A stretch of 64,000 bases of DNA. Origin: Galeopsis tetrahit. Taxonomy: Eukaryota; Streptophyta; Magnoliopsida; Lamiales; Lamiaceae. This document shows positions 55,101 through 64,000 of this stretch, piece after piece. Location: assembly GCA_963675135.1 (NCBI GenBank), contig OY776128.1, forward strand, positions 71,802,670 through 71,866,669, given 5' to 3'. The first letter of the stretch is position 1. Every line of letters starts with the position of its first letter. The notes under the pieces are model-generated. The model saw only the letters and a program-made list of their open reading frames with translations. It did not search any database and was not told the origin of the DNA. The position numbers were made by a program, and so were the translations under genes.

Positions 55101-55876
55101 GCTCTGAAATCCTCTTCCTTTAGCCACCAGTTCAGCGACCGGAACGGTTTTGGCCCCCAGTCGACTTCCGTCTCAAGGCTGAGAGTTATAGGGGCGTGAT
55201 CCGAAATTAACCTCTCCAGCCCTGTTTGTTTAATAGACGGCCACGTATCGCACCATTCCTTCGACACCAAGAATCTATCAAGCCGACTACAGCAATCACC
55301 GTTATCTTTATACCAAGTATACTTCCTTCGGATAAGAGGGAGGTCGATCAGTTCCACCTCATCCACAAATGCCTTGAAATGTCTATCTGCGCTTCCTGGG
55401 CTTCTAGAGACAAAACTTCTTCTTTCAGATTTGTGGAGGATTGAATTGAAATCACCACAAATACACCACCTGCCAGAAGGAATTAGGTTAATTCTGGACT
55501 TCAATTTCGCCCAAAGACGTCTTCTTCTGTTTTGATCACAAGGAGCATAAACGTTAACAATATGCACTTCCACTCGATTCGCTCCCCACTGGCCTGACAC
55601 GCCAAGCGCATCGCCCTCTTCCCAAGTGTGAGTGTTTGAGAGGTAAGATTTTCTCCAAATGCACAAGATGCCTCCCGACGAGCCGACGGCACCCGTGAAA
55701 TACCAATCGAAGTCGGTGTCTCCCCACAGCGCCAGACATAAATCGCTACTCACCAAATCACACTTAGTTTCCTGAATGCAAACAAACAGTGCTCTCTCCT
55801 TTCTTATTAGATCTCTTATTTGTTCCTTTTTTCTCGCGCTTCCAATCCCTCTTGCATTTAAGCTTAGAATCTTCAT
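52176..55876 (-). pseudogene. LINE ORF2: endonuclease-reverse transcriptase, two lesions
   Basis: Best start is ATG at 55876 (MKILSLNARGIG). AP-type endonuclease motifs: IQETKCD, VNVYAPCD, CICGDFNSI, LDRFLVS, SDHAPITL. Reverse transcriptase: FRPISLVGCLYKIISKV, QSAFIKDRNI, LDFEKAYDSVDH, GIRQGDPISPFLF, and FADDT as catalytic motif. The C-terminal zf-RVT has CKLCGSKEEETEHLFFQC. Lesions: TAA at about 53594-53596 after PLKYLGL, where relatives continue into a Pro/Ile-Gly segment; and a frameshift at a run of 14 C (53289-53302, G on the coding strand) between CRSKDGGGGGW and VKNLSLFNLALLGKWGWN. All catalytic residues survive, so decay is slight. The homopolymer shift could be a sequencing error. 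Confidence 0.88.
53289..53302 (-). other. Homopolymer frameshift site in LINE ORF2
   Basis: A run of about 14 C on the + strand (G on the coding strand). Upstream frame 53282-53542 and downstream frame 52176-53291 are offset here, although both encode adjoining LINE ORF2 segments. Confidence 0.8.
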
Positions 55877-56109
55877 AAAGACAATAATCGCGCTCACCTC
55901 CTCTATCGCTGTCTCTAAGACCTCGATTGATCGAAGGCCTCCCTATCTCTGGCTTCAGAATCTTTTAATTTCTGCGAAAGAATGTTGTCGTCCTTGGTTT
56001 TGCAGAAGCCCATCGATTTGCATACCTCCAAAATTGCATTTGCCTCTTCCTCAATAGGGGTTCGGCGCATTTGTGCGCGATTCGCTTCATCGACTGCGCG
56101 GTAGGTAGG

Positions 56110-57957
56110 TTATTTTTGGGATTTTTTTTTATGGCGATGTTTCCCTCTCCTCTTCTTTTTTGGAGGTATAGACTCATTGTTGGTTCCAATTTCTCGGATG
56201 AAACTCGGCCATATAGCCCTACCGACCGCTTTTGAGCTGCACTGAGTCTTCATGGGCTTTGAGATGCGGGTCGGTCTTGCTGGTTTCGGATTAATCTTCT
56301 CTATCAATGGGCCCAGTTTAAATGGGTCCGAGCCCATAGGCTCTGAATCAGGATTATCCGTAGACTCGTTGAGGCCTGGGCCTGATTTTTGGCCCAATAG
56401 TGGAGTATCTTCTGTAGCATTGGGCCCTGCAGGATTGGAAACTGGGCTTTGGACTTGGGCTGACTCCGAGTCCTTTAAAACTTCCACACTGGTAGGCCCC
56501 ACTTGAACTTGTACAGATAATATGTTACCTGGGGAGTCGAGAATTGCGGCTCCAGCGTGCACTGACACATCATTATTATCGCCAACCTTCTTGGGGCGCG
56601 AGAGCGGTGATCCGAGTTTGTCCTGGGCTTTGGATAAAAGTTGGCTGTTGGTATTCTGGATATTAATGTTCCGACTTTCTAGATCCTTCTCCGGGCTAAG
56701 GGCTTCCACAACCCTAGATACGTGGGCCTCCGAGTCCGACCCGAAATCCAGGCTATCCACTTCAGACGAATAGTCTCGGGCCGCTGAATCGGCCTCCGAC
56801 TCAGATTCCATGACATCGCCTCTCTGGGAAGAAGGTAGATTCAAAGGTTCCTGGGCAGCAGCGACCTCTGATACCCAGATTGGGAATGTAGCACTATCCA
56901 CAGAAAAAAGGATATGATCATTAATGGGAGTCCAACGATTAGTTGCAATTTTTACCTTTCCTTTTGATATGTCACGTTTCGAACTCGTGTACCAGTCGAT
57001 ATCGCATACTTCACCGAAAGAGGCACCTATAGCCCTAAAGGATTCGTCATTCCACGCGTGTAGTGGGATACCAAATATATGAATCCAGACATGACGGATT
57101 TTAACGACATCATCCGGGTTCCATTTCCTAAGGCATGTAACTCTCCCCTTGATCCAATCTTCCTCCTCCATTAGGATGTTCCCCCCTTCCTTGGCCGGGT
57201 CGGGAGTGAGTAGGACCTTTAAGCCCCCCAGGGGCACGACATTATAGTTCTCATACCCTCCCCATACTAGATCCTTCTTAATAACCTTGAGATAGTCCAC
57301 GTTTGAGACCTCACCCACGATGCATGAGCTAGCCCATTCAAAGTCCTCCGGACGGGATTTTCCTTCTACCCTGGCATGAGTCGAAGACGGTTCAGGTGCA
57401 ACCGTCTTCGAATGTGTGGAGCGTCTCTCTTGAATAGTTGCTTCAACAAAACTGTGTGAGTCCCTTACTCCCCCATTTACGGCGAAACTCACTGGTGCTC
57501 TGGCAATAGGGGTGTAAAACGGCCTGCTGCCGTTGGATCGATGGGCCACCGCTGCTCTGACCTTTCTGGTACCGATCCACAGTTTGTCTAATTCCTCTGC
57601 TACCGTAGAAACATCAATACCTGCAACATAACTGACAAAAGCAAACCTCCTCCCGATTCTCGTTCTTCTATTCGGGATAAAAACATCTAGAACTCGTCCA
57701 TAGCGGCGTAGCCAGTCGAAGATGTCTCTTTCTTTCCATTCATCCGGAAAGTTGGAAATGAACACCCGGCGTTCCTTTCTGAATTTCTGGGGGCGTAATA
57801 CCTCCTCCTTTGTTTGGTGTGAGTGATGCTTACCACTAAAAGGATTGGTATAGGGCGGCTTGGGGTGACTGATGGAAGGGGGTTTAGGTAGTGTATGTGG
57901 GATTTGATTGGGGTTAATATGGATCAGGCTGGGAAGATGAGGGGCGCAAGGTTGGAA
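56110..57957 (-). pseudogene. LINE ORF1 with RRM-like domain
   Basis: The open frame runs from just after a TAA (about 57958) to 56110. It has no ATG in its first 65 codons, so the true start has been lost or moved by a frameshift; another frame (57924-58175) opens upstream with MRVERERE. The RRM-like domain has RVFISNFPDEW and RRFAFVSYV near the N-terminus. Next comes a DUF4283-like region (WIHIFGIPLHAWNDESFRAIGASFGE near 57095-57020), then a long Ser/Asp/Pro-rich tail ending in a basic RRGKHRHKKKSQK. ORF1 proteins of plant L1 elements bind RNA and chaperone it. Stop and start of the two ORFs are 233 bp apart. Confidence 0.75.
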
Positions 57958-58121
57958 GTTTTAGGAAAGCGGGTTTGTTGGTTTGGGTTTGGCTTGAAAG
58001 AGGCATGAATAGGTTTGGGTAAGGATGGATAGGATATCAGGTTTGCGGGTGGTGGATGTCTCCGACGATTCCTGAAAAGGCGGCGATCCTCTAACCTAAC
58101 ACTCCTCCACTCTCTCTCCTC

Positions 58122-58195
58122 TTTGTTCTCTCTCACGCTCACGCTCACACTCTCTCTCTCTCTCTCTACCCTCACACTCTCTCTCTCTACCCATT
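58122..58195. repeat. CT-rich simple repeat at the LINE 5' end
   Basis: CTCTCTC tracts alternating with CACGCTCACACTCT-type text. It marks the 5' end of the LINE, beyond which the sequence becomes AT-rich. Confidence 0.7.
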
Positions 58196-59130
58196 ATTAG
58201 ATATTGTAACACATTAATGCATTAATGCATTATTTTAATGACATTCAGTGTTCAACTAATAAACTATTTAAAAATTGAATTTTGACGTATGTTCATGATT
58301 AAATTATAATTAAAGAAAGAAAATGATTTTTTTTAAAAAAATTGTATTAATATTTTAGCAATTTTTAAATTGTTTCGCTTCATTTTGAGTCGGAACTATC
58401 AAAACTTCTTACAGAACATAATGAAAGACAGTTTGTTCAATTTAATTTAATGAATTGAAATGTATTGACAATTTTATCATGACAAATTTTAATGAGTATA
58501 ATTAATACAGTACATACTTATTTTACCTTAAAGTAATATTAATCGATCCCTCCAATTAGGATTTTCTGACTCCGTCATTAACTTATACCGTAACATATTC
58601 ACTGTAGCACTATTATATATGTGAAATTTCCTCACAAAATATAATAATTGTATACTATATTATGGAGTACAAGATCCTGTTTTCCAGTATCTGTGTTGTT
58701 TATTTTCAAATATCAAAATGGTATTTTATCTGCTAGCTGATGATTGCTTTACGAATTCGAAATTTCAATTTGTGAAAAGCGAACGTTGGCTTGGCTGTAA
58801 TTATAAAGGAAATGATCATTTGGAGATTTGTTCGGAATTTGGGGATTGTAATCAAGGATAAGCCCCATAAGGCTTATGGACCAGTGGACTGTAAAGAAAA
58901 AAAATGCATTTAAAAAAATATATATATATATATTTTTTTTGACAATATATATCAAAAAATGCATTTAAAAATATATATATATATTTAAAAAATATATATA
59001 TATATTGATACATCATTAAAGTGTCATTTTAATTTAAAAGTCCTTATTAAATACTGTAGATTGTGTAGTTGTTAGGAATTAATATACAAGAATTAATTTT
59101 CACCCTCTCTACAAATTCGGATTTTTAGAT
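58196..59130. other. AT-rich intergenic stretch
   Basis: Contains an (AT)n-rich cluster at 58917-59005, where AAATGCATTTAAAAA(A)TATATAT is repeated three times. No gene supported. Confidence 0.4.
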
Positions 59131-60270
59131 GAGACGGAATTCTTTCATGGTATCCGATGGAAGGGTAAGAGGTGGAATTCTTTCAGTAGTTCCAAAAAAA
59201 AAAAAAAAACTTTTAGATGAAACGGAATTCTTTCAGTAATCCAAAAAAAAAAAAAAATGAAAGCGTTATGAACCCTAAATACCCAAATATCCCAAAAAAA
59301 AATTGTCCCAAAAAAATAATAATAATAAAATGAAAGCGTTATGAACCCTAAATACCCAAATATCCAAAAAAAAAATGAAAGCGTTATGAACCCTAAATAC
59401 CAAAATACCCGATATACGTATATACGGCTCGTTTTAGTTTACAGGGTATGAACCCTAAATACCCAAATATCCCCCCAAAAAAAAAAGAAATGAAAGCGTT
59501 ATGAACCCTAAATACCCAAATACGTATATACAGCTTGTTTTAGTTTACAGTGTTAGCAGGGGCGGACCTATGTGTTAGGTGAGGAGGGCCATGGCCCCCC
59601 CTAGATTTCATTCAAGAGGCACCTTTATTTATATAATTGTATGCGATTTTTTTTATTTTATTTTAGTTGGCCCCCCTAAAACTTCTCAGGCCCAACACAC
59701 CAAAATACTTATATACTCTAATTCCTTTAAAAATCTGAAAAACTCCCCCACAAATATTGACGGGACAAGGTTTGCTATTTAAATTTTTGTTTATATTATA
59801 TTTCTTAATTTATTATTTAAATTATTCCCCACAAATTTAATTCATAATTTATGTTTAAAATTAATTAGTCAATTATTAATTGATATATTTTTAGATTTTG
59901 GTTTGAAGTTAAAAAAATAAACAAAAATTATATAACTTGTTGATGTATATTGAAAAGGAGATTGTGAAGATGTTCAATATAGAGTCTGTTTATAAATAAT
60001 TTTCATTACATGAAATTAAAGAAAGACATTCTAAATTTTAAAATTTAATATTATAATTTAAAAATATTATGGTAATTATATATTATATATAAACTAGATA
60101 GTGGAGTATAATTTAAATTTGATTAATTTAAAATTTTATTGTTGGACTTGGCCCCCCTAATTGTTCCTGCTGGGTCCGCCCCTGAGTGTTAGGAACCCTA
60201 CCCAATATACGTATATACGGCTTGTTTTAGTTTACAGTGTTAGGAACCCGTAGTACCTAATATACGTATG
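59131..60270. repeat. Tandem array of GAACCCTAAATACCCAAATA units
   Basis: At least five units beginning TGAAAGCGTTATGAACCCTA or TGAACCCTAAATACCCAAAT lie between 59258 and 59530. Higher-order additions include ATACGTATATACGGCTCGTT and TTAGTTTACAG(G/T)GT (59410-59450, 59521-59550, 60205-60245). A diverged GGAATTCTTTCA(G/T) unit lies before it (59138-59240). The hAT MITE at 59557 is inserted inside. The motif is not the plant telomere repeat (TTTAGGG). Confidence 0.75.
59557..60184. mobile_element. hAT MITE
   Basis: An exact 8-bp duplication AGTGTTAG (59549-59556, 60185-60192) flanks the termini CAGGGGCGGACC and GGTCCGCCCCTG, a perfect 12-bp inverted repeat. Sub-terminal GGCCCCCCCTAGA and TTGGCCCCCCTAATT are related in inverse. 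The 628-bp AT-rich interior has no transposase. Confidence 0.92.
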
Positions 60271-60692
60271 CAAATTTTCTATTTTGTTAATAGTACTAAG
60301 TTTATTCATTCTATTGTTGCTTTGTAGTTAAAACCATATATGAATAAATATATATTCATTCAAGTTTTACTTTTCCCCTCCGTTTTTTTCTTTTTTTGCG
60401 AATTTCAAAATATTTTTTAAATTTTCGGAATAACTTGTCGAGTTCTTTTTCGAATGTTTTTGCCACATGAACACTCATTTTTCATAAGATTATGCCTATT
60501 CTTTTCTTCTTTTTTCCCGAATATGGATGTGTGTGAAGTATTAGGCAAAGAAGTGGGAGGACAATTTAGGTAGGGGTGAACTAAACAGAGTGGGAAGCTC
60601 ATAAACCCCGAGGGTGCAAATAACCGTGGCCTTTAGATAAATGCATATATTGGGCCTGATAAAACCAATTAATTGGCCCATCGTCATTTGAT
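60193..60692. other. Array tail and AT-rich spacer
   Basis: After one more array unit (to about 60270) the sequence is unassigned. The minus-strand frames at 60417-60786 match nothing I recognise. Confidence 0.35.
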
Positions 60693-60701
60693 TAAAAAAA
60701 A

Positions 60702-61246
60702 GGGCACGGCTAAATGCACCCGGATTTCCTATGAGTACACCCACCAAACATTTTTTTAATCTTTCAGAACATGTGAAATGTCTCATATACCCCTAGGGTA
60801 AAATTTATGAAAAAAACGAAGATGAGTACACCTACCCGTTCTATTTCACAAGATTATCACCACCACCACCAGGGCGGCGGTGGCCACAACGAACGCGCAC
60901 ACCTCCAGCGGCGGCGGCATTTGAAGGAGGAAGGAGAGGGGGCGCGACGGCGCCCGTGTGAAAGGCGAGGGAGGGTTCGCGACGGCGGCCGCGTCACTTG
61001 GAGGAGGGGCGACGGCAGCCGCGTCGCTTGGAGGTGTGCGCGTTCAGAGAGAAATGGAGGTGTAAAAATGGAGGTGGGTGTCTAATATGAGAAGAAGAGA
61101 GAAGGAAGAAGAGAGAATGAGGAGTTAGGGTTTTAATTGAGGGAGGGTAATTTTGGGATTTCCAGGTGGGTGTACTCATCCATTTTGTGTGTGTCCTCAT
61201 CGTGTGGGTGTCCTCATAGGATCTGTGTGTGCCTTTAGCCGCGCCC
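60702..61246. mobile_element. Short MULE with GC-rich core
   Basis: A 9-bp duplication TAAAAAAAA (60693-60701, 61247-61255) flanks the ends GGGCACGGCTAAATGCAC and, inverted, GGGCGCGGCTAAAGGCAC. Sub-terminal CCTATGAGTACACCCACC and its inverse CCTATGAGGACACCCACAC extend the TIR. The core (60855-61040) is very GC-rich (GGCGGCGGTGGCC, GACGGCGGCCGCGTC). The + frame 60807-61085 runs through it but is low-complexity His/Arg/Gly and is not called a gene. The A-rich TSD is less unique than the others, but the TIRs are clear. Confidence 0.8.
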
Positions 61247-61255
61247 TAAAAAAAA

Positions 61256-62278
61256 GGTTAAGGCCCATCGTTTCCTACGGGCTTTTGGGCTCAGCATTTA
61301 ATCAAACAGTCCATATTTGCTAACCCGTCAAAAAAACAAAAAACTTAATTAAATTTAATAGCATAAGTAAAATAAAGTGATAGTCTTAGGCGTGTGAATT
61401 AAAGAATCAAGTCACATGGGGTAGGGGAAAAGGCTTTTTATCATTCTTAATTTTATCACTTTAATTATCACATTGCAACTTTATTAATTAATTGGAGCGC
61501 ATTTAATTTTATTTTATTTGAAAATTATATTTAATGTACACCTTAATTCGGTGGCCTTCATTTATGTAATTTTAATGATTAACATTTATTTCGTGTTAAA
61601 TTTAAGTAAAATTATTTGTCACGTATAATAAATTAAGTGAAATACTTTATAAGAGAAAAAAAATGTAGGGTTAAATTTCTTTTTATATACAAATAGGGTT
61701 CAGTAGTCAATAGATTTTAGGGTTAGAGAGTGTCTTCTCTAGAAAGATTTTTTTGTGTGTTATAGTTTGTTGGGAATATTAAACAAATAAATTAACTTTT
61801 GTGGTTCAACTTTATCAAGGCATGTATTGGAAGTCTCAATTAGCTGTAATTGTTTAAGCTGAATTTGACGTTCAAACTGTCGAATAAAATATACAGTACT
61901 ATATTTTTTTATATTAAAAAATTGAAATATTTCAAGATATTAATAATTCTCACATGCTAATCACTTATGAGAGATATGTCTAACCCATAAAAATATACTC
62001 GATAGTGTACATACAAAATAATTAAAAGACATTATTTATGAATTACAAATCATACAAATTGATTAAAATACATTATTTATGAATTACAAATCATTTTCAA
62101 TTGAAATATTTGAATTACTATGAATATCTCAGCATATATTAAACTGGGTCGAGAATGGAAACGGTTTTCATCACTTTTAAAAAATTTGATTTTTTTTTTT
62201 TTTTTTTTTTAAGAGAAGTGTAAAATTAATCCTCTAACGTTTTACCTCCCTTGAATTTTTTTTATCAGGCAAAAACAA
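61256..62278. other. AT-rich intergenic region, no gene seen
   Basis: About 1 kb. A poly-T tract at 62189-62210 is the only notable structure. Confidence 0.4.
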
Positions 62279-62281
62279 TTA

Positions 62282-62573
62282 GGGTATGTTTGTTTTGGGA
62301 GTATGTAGGATGGGGGAAATTCCGGATGGAAAAATCCTGGATGGAGAAATCCTGATGAATAGTTATTGTGTGTGTTTGTTTTGAGATTTTGAGTAGGATG
62401 AGATGTAAATTTATGTCAAATCAAATTGTGTAAAAGTGGTTGGATGGGATGTAATAGTAGAATATATAGGTATTTTTAGGGATAAATGTAGTTGAATGGG
62501 GAAATCCGGATGTAAAATCCCGAAGTAGAACAAGGACACGTCCGGACGGATGAGTCTCAAAACAAACATACCC
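62282..62573. mobile_element. Tourist-like (PIF/Harbinger) MITE
   Basis: TTA on both sides (62279-62281, 62574-62576), ends GGGTATGTTTGTTTTGGGA and, inverted, GGGTATGTTTGTTTTGAGA. 292 bp. Interior repeats of GGATGGA(G/A)AAATCC(T/G)G and CGGATG. Non-coding. Confidence 0.85.
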
Positions 62574-62576
62574 TTA

Positions 62577-64000
62577 TATAAATGGAACAAAGAAAGTTAC
62601 AGTGTATGAGATAAGACTCATAACTCATAAGGGGCTCCTTTCAAAAAAAGACTCATAAGGGGCAGTGGGGCACGAGCTTTGCCTTACACAGTGCTGAGAT
62701 TTAACAAACTAGTTCTAAAATCAATCATAACAGATCCATGAGTTTTTGCTTCACCCGTCGACACGGTAGTGACGGATTCAGGATTTTAAATTTTAAAATA
62801 CAAAATAGTATAAATAATATATTACTAATTAAACATTTAAAGTCATACAACTTGAAGCAAATAAAATTAACAAAAATACATAACATGCAAATTAAACTAT
62901 AAATACAATTGAATTCGTAAAATCATCATTTTTTTGGATGAGATATATGACATCATCATTTTCAATAAAAGTAATCAAACAATCATATTGATCATTCACA
63001 CTTTTTCACATTTTATTTTTTAACATAGGTCACTTCAAATAATGTTCTTTTACATATTAGATGGACGTTATCCAGTAAGAAACTAGGTGTATCATTCGTC
63101 AATAATTTTCTAATTGAATTGATAATTAGTACTCCAAGATTACACTATTGTGATCACTATAAATAAATTAATTCACCGTCGAAACAACAATTCATTAACA
63201 CCTTTATCTCAATTAATGTTGGGCTAGAAAAATTGAGTTGGGTTCAAGCATGTCGACGGGTCGTAGCAAGAAAACCAGCTCCACGACCGACTTTTGATCT
63301 CGTCTATGATTTTTTTTATTTTTTTTGTCCTCCCACTCGATGCGATTGTTATACCATTTCCAAATAACCCAAACAATACATACCTCACTTGGATTATCGT
63401 CTCTATCTTTTAAAAATGAGACTTATAAAGTGAATTAATAATATTAGTGAAGTTTATTTCAACAAAGATTTAAATCAATAACAAAAAGGCAGGGTACCAT
63501 GAAATAATTATTTCATTTTATCTAGAAGTCAACTTATAAAGATGTTTGAAATTAATACATTTATAATAATTCTTTAACATAACGTTTTGCTGTTTTAATT
63601 AAAAATTGTAACAGTTGGTCTTTACAGTCATAATGTTAAATTGTTAATAATTCTTCAAAAACTATTACAATTCTACAAATAATTAAAAGTTCAAACTTCG
63701 GTTATTATTTTCATATTTATTTCAGATCCACAATATAAGATATATAGTGCAGCGTGTATGATAGTAAAAAAAATTATACTATTATATAACTTAGATTATA
63801 TTCTGTTCATATGTTTTTAATGTTCAAATATTTTAGAAGTTCAATATATCAATGAAAAAATATTATTGTCCACCTTAAATATGAATTATGTAACTAATAA
63901 AAAACATCATTTAATTCTTTTTTTTTTTTTTTTTTTTTTTTAAAAATTGACGGGAAAGATGAAAAATAAGTAAGAGAAGCACTCAAGCATTACAGTAATT
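62577..64000. other. AT-rich intergenic end of window
   Basis: About 1.4 kb with a poly-T tract at 63920-63941. No gene, terminal repeat or RNA gene supported; a mobile element continuing beyond the window cannot be excluded. Confidence 0.35.

Larger units (their letters stand above)
52031..58195 (-). mobile_element. Near full-length L1-type LINE
   Basis: Minus-strand element with a poly(A) tail (T-run at 52031-52040), ORF1 with an RRM-like domain, ORF2 with endonuclease, reverse transcriptase and zf-RVT, and a CT-rich 5' region (58140-58190, shown on the + strand). This is the standard plant L1 plan. ORF2 has one in-frame stop and one frameshift at a homopolymer. A target duplication could not be identified, so the 5' limit is approximate. 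The 5' truncation usual in LINEs is absent or slight. Confidence 0.85.

Noticed and set aside
52031..58195. Target-site duplication for the large LINE
   Set aside because: Candidates such as AGTATTA (left) against ATTATTA (right) are too short and imperfect in AT-rich flanks to accept.
59250..59530. Interstitial telomere repeat (CCCTAAA-like text)
   Set aside because: The unit is GAACCCTAAATACCCAAATA with A-runs, not perfect CCCTAAA repeats, and the period is far longer than 7 bp.
60807..61085. A 92-aa His/Arg/Gly-rich frame starting with ATG
   Set aside because: It is contained in a 545-bp MULE whose GC-rich core explains the open frame. No domain or codon pattern supports a gene.

Overview
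The window is AT-rich, repeat-dense plant nuclear DNA. The evidence is intron-containing CYP76-type cytochrome P450 genes, a plant-only PSI/DUF668 gene, Ty1/copia elements, plant L1-type LINEs, and CACTA, MULE, hAT and PIF/Harbinger DNA transposons. The P450 sequences suggest an asterid eudicot, possibly Lamiales; that is inference from family resemblance only.

Host genes are few. (1) A CYP76 cluster: one complete two-exon gene (29914-32265, 507 aa); a 5'-truncated exon-2 fragment of the same type (17966-18345); a nearly complete second gene (40535-42753) broken by a 7-nt deletion at the haem-cysteine codon; and a 5'-truncated tandem copy of that gene (43161-44660). All lie on the + strand. 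(2) A single-exon PSI/DUF3475-DUF668 gene on the minus strand (46084-47820). No tRNA, rRNA or CRISPR was seen.

Layout. 1-5450: a MULE-like end, a CACTA-like terminus split by a hAT-like MITE, a 5'-truncated LINE with an 18-bp target duplication, and two long-TIR elements. 5460-11370: a complete but non-autonomous CACTA element (3-bp TSD) carrying a MULE-MITE (9-bp TSD). 11722-17575: a full-length, decayed Ty1/copia element (5-bp TSD). 17966-21738: the P450 fragment, SINE-like sequences, a LINE ORF1 remnant, and a MULE-MITE of the same family as 2855-4000. 21844-26300: a MULE with a GC-rich core, then a MITE split by a 1.74-kb solo LTR, with an uninterrupted relative of that MITE next to it. 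26300-29900: AT-rich intergenic DNA. 29914-34420: the intact P450, a 38-bp minisatellite and a Harbinger relic. 35034-39770: a second GC-core MULE whose right end is replaced by a 3'-truncated copia element. 40535-45295: the P450 tandem duplication with two related solo LTRs in its younger unit. 46084-48350: the PSI-like gene. 52031-58195: a nearly full-length LINE on the minus strand. 58200-64000: a tandem array holding a hAT MITE, a third GC-core MULE and a Tourist MITE.

Most boundaries rest on target-site duplications and terminal repeats read directly from the bases. The main biology is a small P450 cluster that grew by duplication and then decayed. Three of its four members carry lesions in or beside the haem-binding loop, and transposons fill the spaces between them.
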